The notes under the pieces were generated by a model, which was not told the DNA's origin, made no database searches, and worked only from the letters and a program-made list of their open reading frames with translations. Of a stretch of 7,278 nucleotides of DNA, positions 1-5,825 are shown piece after piece (position 1 is the stretch's first letter; the number at the start of each line of letters is the position of its first letter). Both the position numbers and the translations under genes were made by a program. The DNA comes from JAYZVT01 sp050248375 (GTDB taxonomy: Bacteria > Pseudomonadota > Alphaproteobacteria > Rhizobiales > Methyloligellaceae): contig JBFWSL010000195.1 in assembly GCA_050248375.1 (NCBI GenBank), positions 1 to 7,278 on the forward strand, written 5' to 3'.

Positions 1-596
1 GCATCGTCGAAGTGGTGCCCACCTACAGGGCATTGCTGGTGCATTACGACCCGGCGAGGCTCCCCTACCCGCAACTGGAGGGCCGCATCCGCCAGATCAC
101 GGCGACACTGAAACCCGCCGAAGCGCAGGGCCGGAACTGGACCGTCCCGGCCTGCTACGAGGGCGAGGCGGCGCCCGACATCGCCGACGTGGCCCGGCGC
201 ACCGGCCTGACCCCCGCCGAGGTGATGTCGATCCATTCCTCGCAGGCCTATTTCGTCTACATGGTCGGCTTCCTTCCCGGCTTTCCCTATCTCGGCGACC
301 TGCCGGAGGCGCTGGAACTGAAGCGGCGGGAGTCGCCCCGCGTGAGGGTTCCGCGCGGATCGGTCGCCATCGCCCTGCGCATGACCGGTGTCTATTCTCT
401 GGAAAGCCCGGGCGGATGGCACCTGATCGCCCGCACGCCGGTGCGCTTCTTCGATCACCGCAAGCCGGAACCCGCGCTGTTGCGCGCGGGCGACCGGGTG
501 CGCTTCGAGCCGATCTCGTCCGCCGACCACCAGCGGCTGGCGGCGGACGTGGCGGCGGGAAAATTCACCATCGAACCGGACGGAGCGAAAGCGTGA
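1..596 (+). CDS. pxpB: 5-oxoprolinase subunit B (PxpB/KipI/AHS1 family), 5' truncated by window edge
   Basis: This is the 3' part of a PxpB/KipI-type gene. The frame is open from base 3 to the stop at 594-596, giving 197 residues. The first visible residues (IVEVVPTYRALLVHYDP) are the usual family block just after the N-terminus, so the GTG codons at 12 and 15 are internal and roughly 20 residues are missing (E. coli PxpB is about 218 aa). Diagnostic blocks are VGFLPGFPYLGDLPEAL in the middle, RVPRGSVAIA, and GVYSLESPGGWHLIARTP near the C-terminal third. In the family, PxpB pairs with PxpC and acts with PxpA (LamB/YcsF) in ATP-dependent opening of 5-oxoproline; related proteins include the KipI kinase inhibitor and the allophanate hydrolase AHS1 domain. 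It overlaps pxpC by 4 bp, which suggests translational coupling. A pxpA homologue probably lies upstream, outside the window. The family call is firm; 5-oxoproline as the true substrate is not, given the neighbouring hydroxylase. Confidence 0.93.
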   Translation, partial: IVEVVPTYRALLVHYDPARLPYPQLEGRIRQITATLKPAEAQGRNWTVPACYEGEAAPDIADVARRTGLTPAEVMSIHSSQAYFVYMVGFLPGFPYLGDLPEALELKRRESPRVRVPRGSVAIALRMTGVYSLESPGGWHLIARTPVRFFDHRKPEPALLRAGDRVRFEPISSADHQRLAADVAAGKFTIEPDGAKA

Positions 597-1639
597 GCGC
601 GTTCCTCGCCATCGACGCCCCGGGGCTGATGACCACGGTGCAGGACACGGGCAGGCCCGGCTACCAGCACGCCGGCGTGCCCGTGGCCGGCGCGCTCGAC
701 CAGGACGCCTTCGGGATGGTCAACCGGATCGTCGGCAACGCCCCCGGCGAGGCCTGCCTGGAAATCCTGTTCCAGGGACCGGCCGCCACCGTGGAGGCGG
801 AAAGCCTGCGGCTGGCGACAGGCGGATCCGGCGCGCGGCTGGAGATCGCCGGCCAGCCGACGAAGGTCATCGGCGGCTTCGAGAGCGTGCGCCTGGAACG
901 CGGCCAGCAGTTCCGGGTCGGTGCGCTCGGCGGGGGAAGCGTCGCCTATCTGGCGGTGGAAGGCGGCTTCGCGGTCGAGCCGGTGCTCGGCAGCAGGTCC
1001 ACCTATATGCGCGGGGGCTTCGGCGGCTTCGAGGGACGCGCGCTCAAGGCTGGCGACCGCGTTCCGCTGGCGCGGGATACGGCGGAGAAGCGCGGCGAGC
1101 GCTTTCTTCCGGCCCGCACGCTCCCCATGCCCAATCGCTTTCGCGTGGTCATGGGCCCGCAGGAGGACCGCTTCACGGCAGCGGGCATCGACGCGCTGCT
1201 CAAGGGCACCTACAAGGTGACGGCGGCGGCGGACCGCATGGGCTTCCGGCTGGAAGGTCCGCAAATCGAGCAGACGTCGGGGTTCGACATCGTCTCGGAC
1301 GGCATCGCGCCCGGAGCGATTCAGGTGCCCGGCTCGGGCCAGCCCATCGTGCTGCTGGCGGACCGGGGCACCACGGGCGGCTACACCAAGATCGCCACGG
1401 TCATCTCCGCCGACCTGCCCGCCTTCGGCCGGCTGTGCCCCGGTGACGCGGTGCGGTTCGAGAAGGTGAGCCTGGAGCAGGCCCGGCACGCCGCCGCCGC
1501 CCACAGGAATACGCTGCAATCACTGGCCGACCAGATCGCCGAGGTGCCGCCGGGCGGGTTCCAGCTCAGCGCCAGCATCGAAGAAGGTCTTTTGCATCAG
1601 AACCTTGTCAGCGGGGTCGTGGATGCGACGGAGCCGTGA
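593..1639 (+). CDS. pxpC: 5-oxoprolinase subunit C (PxpC / AHS2, biotin-dependent carboxyltransferase-like family)
   Basis: The start is the GTG at 593, which overlaps the pxpB stop as GTGA and has GGAG at 582-585, 7 nt upstream. The product is 348 aa and begins VSAFLAIDAPGLMTTVQDTG, the standard family N-terminus. An in-frame ATG at 416 would only add a stretch read out of frame through pxpB. Family blocks are TTVQDTGRPGYQHAGVP (residues 14-30), SRSTYMRGGFGGFEGRAL (134-151), ADRMGFRLEGP (213-223) and SDGIAPGAIQVPGSGQP followed by LLADRGTTGGYTKIATV (235-270). PxpC forms the second cyclophilin-like half of the PxpBC subcomplex, which with PxpA hydrolyses a lactam at the cost of ATP in the cytoplasm. 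The protein is about 35-40 residues longer than E. coli PxpC (about 310 aa); the excess is a C-terminal tail from about residue 310 that begins with an Ala/Gln-rich helix-like stretch. PxpC-like proteins also occur with urea and allophanate enzymes, so substrate is open. Confidence 0.93.
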   Translation: MSAFLAIDAPGLMTTVQDTGRPGYQHAGVPVAGALDQDAFGMVNRIVGNAPGEACLEILFQGPAATVEAESLRLATGGSGARLEIAGQPTKVIGGFESVRLERGQQFRVGALGGGSVAYLAVEGGFAVEPVLGSRSTYMRGGFGGFEGRALKAGDRVPLARDTAEKRGERFLPARTLPMPNRFRVVMGPQEDRFTAAGIDALLKGTYKVTAAADRMGFRLEGPQIEQTSGFDIVSDGIAPGAIQVPGSGQPIVLLADRGTTGGYTKIATVISADLPAFGRLCPGDAVRFEKVSLEQARHAAAAHRNTLQSLADQIAEVPPGGFQLSASIEEGLLHQNLVSGVVDATEP

Positions 1640-1684
1640 GACGACCCCGGCCCGGAGGTAACGGTTGATAGTCCGCCCGAGCCT

Positions 1685-1713
1685 TTGACATCCATGGCCC
1701 GGAGGGCTGGAAT
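1685..1713 (+). promoter_or_regulatory. Candidate sigma70-type promoter for the GntR regulator
   Basis: A perfect -35 hexamer, TTGACA, sits at 1685-1690. Seventeen bases later, at 1708-1713, is TGGAAT, which matches 4 of 6 positions of TATAAT. Transcription would begin near 1719-1721, leaving a leader of about 34 nt before the regulator ATG at 1754. This means the regulator can be expressed separately from pxpBC, although only 114 bp divide them and read-through is possible. The call rests on sequence match and position alone. Confidence 0.5.
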
Positions 1714-1721
1714 CACGAATC

Positions 1722-1739
1722 GCGCAAGGCCTCTTGCGC
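1722..1739 (+). other. Perfect 7-bp inverted repeat (leader hairpin or operator) before the GntR regulator
   Basis: GCGCAAG at 1722-1728 and CTTGCGC at 1733-1739 are exact inverted repeats around the 4-nt loop GCCT. The structure lies directly downstream of the predicted transcription start and 3 nt upstream of the Shine-Dalgarno sequence. It could be an autoregulatory operator read as DNA or a 5' hairpin that stabilises the mRNA or limits ribosome access. There is no U-run, so it is not a standard intrinsic terminator for pxpBC. A chance palindrome is possible in GC-rich DNA. Confidence 0.45.
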
Positions 1740-1742
1740 CCG

Positions 1743-1748
1743 AAAGGA
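1743..1748 (+). promoter_or_regulatory. Ribosome binding site that fixes the GntR start
   Basis: AAAGGA at 1743-1748 lies 5 nt before the ATG at 1754 and is a good match to the anti-Shine-Dalgarno sequence. It favours this ATG over the upstream in-frame TTG (1685) and ATG (1694), both of which fall within the predicted promoter. Confidence 0.65.
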
Positions 1749-1753
1749 CCGCC

Positions 1754-2512
1754 ATGACGACCCTGAGACAGCGCCAGATCGCCAGTTCCTACGAGGATGC
1801 GCGCGTGCCGCGCTATGTGCAGGTGGCGTCGGCGTTGCGGCGGCGCATCCAGGAGGGGCAGTGGTCGGTCGGCGACAAGATCGCCACGCTGGAGAAGCTG
1901 GAGCAGGAATACGGCGTCGCCCGGGTCACCGTGCGGCAGGCCATCGAACTGCTGCAGCGCGAGGGTCTGCTGAAATCCTTCCAGGGCAAGGGAACCTATG
2001 TCACGCGGACGCCGGAAAACCAGCGCTGGCTGCACCTGGCGGTCGGCCTGGACGAACTGGTGGAATCGATCAGCCGCAACGTTCCCCATTTCATTTCGAG
2101 CGAGGGCCCGCATGAGCTGAACCTCGACCCTTCCGAAGGAATACCGGCTCCGGCCTATGAATATCGCCGCAGCGTGCAGATGAGCGGCAACGAACGCTAT
2201 GCCCTGGCCAGCATCCATATCGCCAAGCCCATCTTCGACACGAACAAGGCGGCCTTCAGCAAGCGCGTGGCGCTGGCGGTGATCGCGGACATGGCGGACG
2301 TGGAGATCTGGCGGGCGCACCAGACGCTGCAGATCAGCGCCGCCGACATCGAGACGGCGATGCACCTGCGCATACCGCTGAACGCGCCCACGGCCGAGGC
2401 CCGATGCGTGGTCACCGACAAGGACGGCGTGGCGATCTATGTGGGCGACATCATCTACCGGGGCGACCGGGTCAAGCTCGACATCGAGCTGCTCAACAGG
2501 CACCGGGACTGA
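1754..2512 (+). CDS. GntR-family transcriptional regulator, HutC subfamily (wHTH + UTRA domain)
   Basis: The product is 252 aa from the ATG at 1754. Residues 18-86 form the GntR winged helix-turn-helix: VPRYVQVASALRRRIQEGQW, then GDKIATLEKLEQEYGVARVT, then VRQAIELLQREGLL, with the wing FQGKGTYVTR. Residues about 95-246 match a HutC-type UTRA effector domain, including YEYRRSVQMSGNERYALASI and the C-terminal AEARCVVTDKDGVAIYVGDIIYRGD. HutC-type proteins are usually repressors released by a small molecule related to the pathway they control (urocanate for HutC). The gene sits between pxpBC and the Mo-hydroxylase operon, all on one strand, so it probably controls one or both and perhaps itself. 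A 16-bp dyad just downstream is a candidate target. The ligand cannot be told from sequence. An unusual feature is the moderately degenerate linker between the domains (residues 88-134). Confidence 0.9.
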   Translation: MTTLRQRQIASSYEDARVPRYVQVASALRRRIQEGQWSVGDKIATLEKLEQEYGVARVTVRQAIELLQREGLLKSFQGKGTYVTRTPENQRWLHLAVGLDELVESISRNVPHFISSEGPHELNLDPSEGIPAPAYEYRRSVQMSGNERYALASIHIAKPIFDTNKAAFSKRVALAVIADMADVEIWRAHQTLQISAADIETAMHLRIPLNAPTAEARCVVTDKDGVAIYVGDIIYRGDRVKLDIELLNRHRD

Positions 2513-2585
2513 GGCTTCGCCGCAGTCCAGGCGTGGCGGCCCCCATACGTAAGGGCTGGTGCGCAAAGAATAATTTGATACTGTT

Positions 2586-2601
2586 GTTCTAATTATAGGA
2601 C
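2586..2601 (+). promoter_or_regulatory. 16-bp dyad in AT-rich island: candidate operator of the Mo-hydroxylase operon
   Basis: GTTCTAATTATAGGAC is a hyphenated palindrome: GTTCTA and TAGGAC are inverted repeats with 5 of 6 positions matching, separated by ATTA. The half-sites resemble the GT..TA / TA..AC halves of known GntR/HutC operators, but set further apart. It lies in the only clearly AT-rich stretch of the window (about 2564-2600), where a promoter is expected. A TTGATA at 2575-2580 could be a -35 element, but no good -10 follows at proper spacing, so the promoter itself is not assigned. The dyad ends 45 nt before the preferred start of the large subunit. Binding by the adjacent GntR protein is inferred. 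Confidence 0.45.
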
Positions 2602-2607
2602 ATGTCA

Positions 2608-2626
2608 GGCTGGGCAAAACCCGGCC
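2608..2626 (+). other. Leader hairpin upstream of the Mo-hydroxylase large subunit
   Basis: GGCTGGG at 2608-2614 pairs with CCCGGCC at 2620-2626 around the loop CAAAA, giving a 7-bp stem with one G-U pair. It sits between the candidate operator and the Shine-Dalgarno sequence at 2636-2640, so it would be in the 5' leader if translation starts at 2647. It is not followed by a U-run. Its role, if any, could be mRNA stability or translation control. Confidence 0.35.
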
Positions 2627-2635
2627 ATCTGTCAC

Positions 2636-2640
2636 GGGAG
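2636..2640 (+). promoter_or_regulatory. Ribosome binding site that fixes the large-subunit start
   Basis: GGGAG at 2636-2640 is 6 nt before the ATG at 2647. The other in-frame ATG at 2602 has AGGA only 1 nt upstream, too close to work well, and it abuts the dyad. The encoded N-terminus MEASGIGARLIRKEDDR from 2647 also matches the usual family start. Confidence 0.6.
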
Positions 2641-2646
2641 TTCGGC

Positions 2647-4995
2647 ATGGAAGCGTCCGGCATCGGCGCGCGGTTGATCCGGAAGGAGGACGACCGGCTG
2701 ATGCGCGGACGCGGCCAGTTCGTCGGCGATATCCGTCTCGCCGGCATGCTGGAGGCAGCCTTCCTGCGCAGCCCCGTGGCGCATGCCCGCATCAAGACGA
2801 TCCACGTTCCCGACGACCTCAGGGGCAGTGTGTTCACCGCCGCGGACATGGCCGGCGTGAAGCCGATCCGTGCCGTCTCGGGCCTTCCCGGCTTCAAACC
2901 CTCCAACCAGCCGGTGCTTGCTTCCGGCAAGGTGCGCCATGTGGGCGAGATGATCGCCATGTGCGTGGCGCGGACCCGCGCCGAGGCGGAGGACATGGCG
3001 GCGCGCATCGAGGTGGACTACGAGGACCTGCCGGCAATCCACGACATGCTGCAGGCGCGCCACAAGGGCAGTGCGCTGGTGCACGAGGAATGGGGCGACA
3101 ACCTGTTCCTGGAGACGCTGGTCGACGATGACATGTCGAAGGCGGCGAAACAGGCCGCCGTGAAGGTAACGCGGGAGTTCCGCACCTCGCGGCAGAGCAT
3201 GAGCCCGATCGAGGGCCGCGGCGCCATCGCGCAGTGGGACACCCGCCTCGGCCAGCTCACGGTGACCAGCGCCACCCAGATGCCGCATATCGTGCGCTCG
3301 GGCCTGTCGGAATGCCTCGGCATCGACCACGGCGCCATCCGGGTGGTGGCGCCGGACGTGGGCGGCGGCTTCGGCTACAAGGGGATCCTGCTGCCGGAGG
3401 AAGTGTGCCTCTCCTGGGGGGCGATGACGCTGGGGCGGCCATTGCGCTGGCTCGAGGACCGGCGGGAGAACCTGACCGCCGGAACCAACTGCCGCGAGCA
3501 CCACTACATCGTCACGGCCTACGCGGACAAGGGCGGCAAGCTGCTGGGCCTCGACGCCGAGGCGACCGTCGATTCCGGCGCCTATTCCTCCTATCCCTTC
3601 TCGGCCTGCCTGGAGGCGGCGCAGGTGGCGAGCATCCTGCCCGGGGTCTACGACTTCCCGCATTACCGCTGCCATACCTTTTCCGCCGCCACCAACAAGC
3701 CGCCGATCCTGCCCTACCGGGGCGTGGCGCGGACGGGCGTGTGCTTCGCCATGGAGCTGATCATCGACGCGGTGGCCAGGGAACTGGGGCTGGAGCCGAC
3801 GGACGTGCGCATGGCGAACCTGGTGCGGCCCGAGCAGATGCCCTTCGACAACATCACCAGGAAGCATTTCGACTCCGGCGACTATCCGGAGGCGCTGCGC
3901 CGTGCCATCGCGGCCATAGACCTGAAGGCGGCACGCAGGCGCCAGAAGCGCGGCGAGCCGGACGGACGGCATTTCGGCGTCGGCTTCGCCATGTATTGCG
4001 AGCAGGCGGCGCATGGCACCTCGGTCTATGCCGGCTGGGGCATCCCGATGGTTCCCGGACACGAGCAGGCGAACGCCCGCATGACGCCGGACGGCGGGCT
4101 CGAAATCCGGGTCGGCGTGCATTCGCACGGCCAGGGCCTGGAGACGACGCTATCGCAGGTGGCCCATGAGATCCTGGGCGTCCCGCATGAGAAGATCATG
4201 GTGGTGCACGGCGACACGGCGCTGACGCCCTACTCCACCGGCACATGGGGCTCGCGCTGCATGGTCATGGCGGGAGGCGCGGTAGCGGCGGCCTGCGACG
4301 AACTGGGGGCCCGGGCGCGGTCCATCGCGGCCAAGCTGCTGCAGTCCAGTCCCGAGAAGGTGAAGCTGGAGAAGGGCTGCGCCGTGGCGGATGGCGTTTC
4401 CATCGAACTTTCGGAGATCGCGCGGGTCTGGTACCGGCGCCCGCAGGACCTGCCGCCGGACGTGAACCCTTCAGGGCTGGAAGTCACCGCCGGCTACAAG
4501 CCGCAGCGGGATTCCGGCACTTTCAGCTATGCCGCCCACGCTGTCACCGTCTGCGTCGATCCGCTGACAGGCGAGATAGAACTGCTGGACTACGTGATCG
4601 TGGAGGACGGCGGCGTGCTGGTGAACCCGATGATCGTGGACGGCCAGATCTACGGCGGCGCGGCACAGGGCATCGGCACGGCTCTCTACGAGGAAATGCC
4701 CTATGACGCGGACGGGCAGCCGCTCGCCTCCACGCTTTCCGACTATCTGCTGCCCGGGCCGACGGAAGTGCCCTCGATGCGGCTGTTCCATATGGAGACG
4801 CCCGCGCCCTATACGCGCTTCGGCGTGAAGGGTATCGGCGAAGGCGGCGCCATCGCACCGCCCGCCGCCATCACCAACGCCATCAACGACGCGCTGCGCC
4901 CGCTCGGCGCGGAACTCGGCATCTCGCCGGTGACGCCCCGGCGCGTGGTGGAAGCCATACGTGCGGCGCGCGCGAAGGCGGAGACGGCCGCATGA
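2647..4995 (+). CDS. Xanthine dehydrogenase/CoxL-family molybdopterin-binding large subunit
   Basis: The product is 782 aa, the usual length for a stand-alone large subunit of a three-subunit Mo hydroxylase. The N-terminal a/b-hammerhead domain (about 1-135) begins GIGARLIRKEDDRLMRGRGQ and contains FLRSPVAHARI. The cofactor domains follow: SATQMPH (208-214, with Q211 in the place of the Moco-contacting Gln), DVGGGFGYKG (237-246), the active-site loop PYRGVARTG (356-364), HSHGQGLET (492-500), TGTWGSR (531-537) and GIGEGGAIAPP (729-739), in which E732 fits the catalytic base. In this family the enzyme binds molybdopterin cytosine dinucleotide and hydroxylates its substrate with water, passing electrons to [2Fe-2S] clusters and FAD. 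The loop lacks the Cys of CO dehydrogenase (AYxCSFR) and is closest to the form II type AYRGAGR, so CO is not the substrate. No signal peptide is seen; cytoplasmic. It overlaps the FAD-subunit gene by ATGA. The substrate is unknown. Confidence 0.92.
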   Translation: MEASGIGARLIRKEDDRLMRGRGQFVGDIRLAGMLEAAFLRSPVAHARIKTIHVPDDLRGSVFTAADMAGVKPIRAVSGLPGFKPSNQPVLASGKVRHVGEMIAMCVARTRAEAEDMAARIEVDYEDLPAIHDMLQARHKGSALVHEEWGDNLFLETLVDDDMSKAAKQAAVKVTREFRTSRQSMSPIEGRGAIAQWDTRLGQLTVTSATQMPHIVRSGLSECLGIDHGAIRVVAPDVGGGFGYKGILLPEEVCLSWGAMTLGRPLRWLEDRRENLTAGTNCREHHYIVTAYADKGGKLLGLDAEATVDSGAYSSYPFSACLEAAQVASILPGVYDFPHYRCHTFSAATNKPPILPYRGVARTGVCFAMELIIDAVARELGLEPTDVRMANLVRPEQMPFDNITRKHFDSGDYPEALRRAIAAIDLKAARRRQKRGEPDGRHFGVGFAMYCEQAAHGTSVYAGWGIPMVPGHEQANARMTPDGGLEIRVGVHSHGQGLETTLSQVAHEILGVPHEKIMVVHGDTALTPYSTGTWGSRCMVMAGGAVAAACDELGARARSIAAKLLQSSPEKVKLEKGCAVADGVSIELSEIARVWYRRPQDLPPDVNPSGLEVTAGYKPQRDSGTFSYAAHAVTVCVDPLTGEIELLDYVIVEDGGVLVNPMIVDGQIYGGAAQGIGTALYEEMPYDADGQPLASTLSDYLLPGPTEVPSMRLFHMETPAPYTRFGVKGIGEGGAIAPPAAITNAINDALRPLGAELGISPVTPRRVVEAIRAARAKAETAA

Positions 4996-5825
4996 AGCCG
5001 GTCGCCTTCGACTACACGCGCCCGCGCGGCGTCGAGGAAGCGGTCGAACTGCTCGCCACGCGGCCGGGCGCGAAGATCATGGCCGGGGCGCAGACGCTCG
5101 GCCCCATGCTGAATCTGAGGCTGGTGCAGCCGGAGCTGCTCATCGACATCACCCGCCTGCCCGCCCTGCTGCGCGCCGGGGAAGACGGCGGCGACCTCGT
5201 GCTGGGCGCCTGCGTCAGCCATGCGGCGGTGGAGGATGGCCGCACACCGGACACCGAGGGCGGCTTCCTGCGGCGGGTGGCGCGCGGGATTGCCTACCGG
5301 GCGGTGCGCAACCGTGGCACGCTCGGCGGCAGCCTCGCCCATGCGGACCCTTCCGCCGACTGGCTGTCCGCTTTCCTCGCGATCGGCGCGCGGGTGGATA
5401 TCGCCGGTCCGAATGGCGAGCGACGCCTCGCCGTCCCCGACCTGGTGAAAGCCGCCATGCTGTCCGACCTGGCGCCCGACGAGGTGCTGACCTCCATCCG
5501 GGTACCGGCGGCGGACCGCGCGGCGCGCTGCGGCTATTACAAGTTCTGCCGCAAGACCGGAGAGTTCGCCGAGGCCATCGGCGCGGTCAGCATCGCCGCC
5601 GACGGCGCCATGCGCATGGTGGCCGGCGCCGGGTCTACGAGCCCCATCGTCTTCACCGACGCGGCGAAGCTGATCCGCGGCGCCGACCCGTTCGACGCGG
5701 AGGCCTTCGAGATCGAGCTGGCCATGGCCTCGCTCACCGAGGCCGGCCACGGCGGAACCGCCTACGACCTGCAATTGCACGCGGTGGCCATGCAGCGGGC
5801 GCTGCGGGACGCGGTGCGCCAATGA
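4992..5825 (+). CDS. FAD-binding medium subunit of Mo hydroxylase (CoxM family)
   Basis: The product is 277 aa, normal for this family. Residues 1-60 contain the first FAD-binding block, KIMAGAQTLGPMLNLRL (28-44), and the second block is RNRGTLGGSLAHADPSAD (106-123), where TLGG and the following Ser/Asp segment contact the FAD pyrophosphate in CoxM-type proteins. The C-terminal part (about 170-275) fits the CO-dehydrogenase flavoprotein C-terminal domain (YYKFCRKTGEFAEAIGAVS). The first block has AGAQ where AGGQ/AGGH is common, a mild variation. The subunit takes electrons from the Fe-S subunit and delivers them to an acceptor. The start ATG overlaps the large-subunit stop (ATGA, 4992-4995), with GGAG at 4980-4983 as ribosome binding site, and the stop overlaps the next gene in the same way, so the three subunits are likely made in matched amounts. 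Confidence 0.92.
   Translation: MKPVAFDYTRPRGVEEAVELLATRPGAKIMAGAQTLGPMLNLRLVQPELLIDITRLPALLRAGEDGGDLVLGACVSHAAVEDGRTPDTEGGFLRRVARGIAYRAVRNRGTLGGSLAHADPSADWLSAFLAIGARVDIAGPNGERRLAVPDLVKAAMLSDLAPDEVLTSIRVPAADRAARCGYYKFCRKTGEFAEAIGAVSIAADGAMRMVAGAGSTSPIVFTDAAKLIRGADPFDAEAFEIELAMASLTEAGHGGTAYDLQLHAVAMQRALRDAVRQ

Noticed and set aside
416..592. Upstream ATG (416) as the start of pxpC
   Set aside because: It would add 59 residues read out of frame through pxpB with no family similarity; the GTG at 593 has a Shine-Dalgarno sequence and the normal family N-terminus.
455..1519. Open frame on the - strand (354 codons) opposite pxpB/pxpC
   Set aside because: It is the antisense shadow of two well-supported genes, with biased composition and no motif.
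1685..1753. TTG (1685) or ATG (1694) as the start of the GntR regulator
   Set aside because: The added residues lack family similarity and cover the predicted promoter and hairpin; the ATG at 1754 has AAAGGA at a good distance.
1520..2635. Open frame on the - strand (371 codons) covering the GntR gene and the AT-rich spacer
   Set aside because: It crosses the intergenic region and lies antisense to a certain GntR/UTRA gene; its translation shows no family features.
2602..2646. ATG at 2602 as the start of the large subunit
   Set aside because: Its ribosome binding site would be only 1 nt away and it abuts the operator-like dyad; the ATG at 2647 has GGGAG at 6 nt and gives the usual N-terminus.
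2632..4128. Long open frame on the - strand (498 codons) opposite the Mo-hydroxylase large subunit
   Set aside because: It is antisense to a gene with clear family motifs, its translation is rich in His/Arg/Ala/Gly with no recognisable domain, and such mirror frames are expected in high-GC DNA.
3234..4169. Open frame on the + strand (311 codons) in another frame inside the large-subunit gene
   Set aside because: It is a Gly/Arg/Ala-rich shadow frame fully inside a gene with intact motifs in its own frame.
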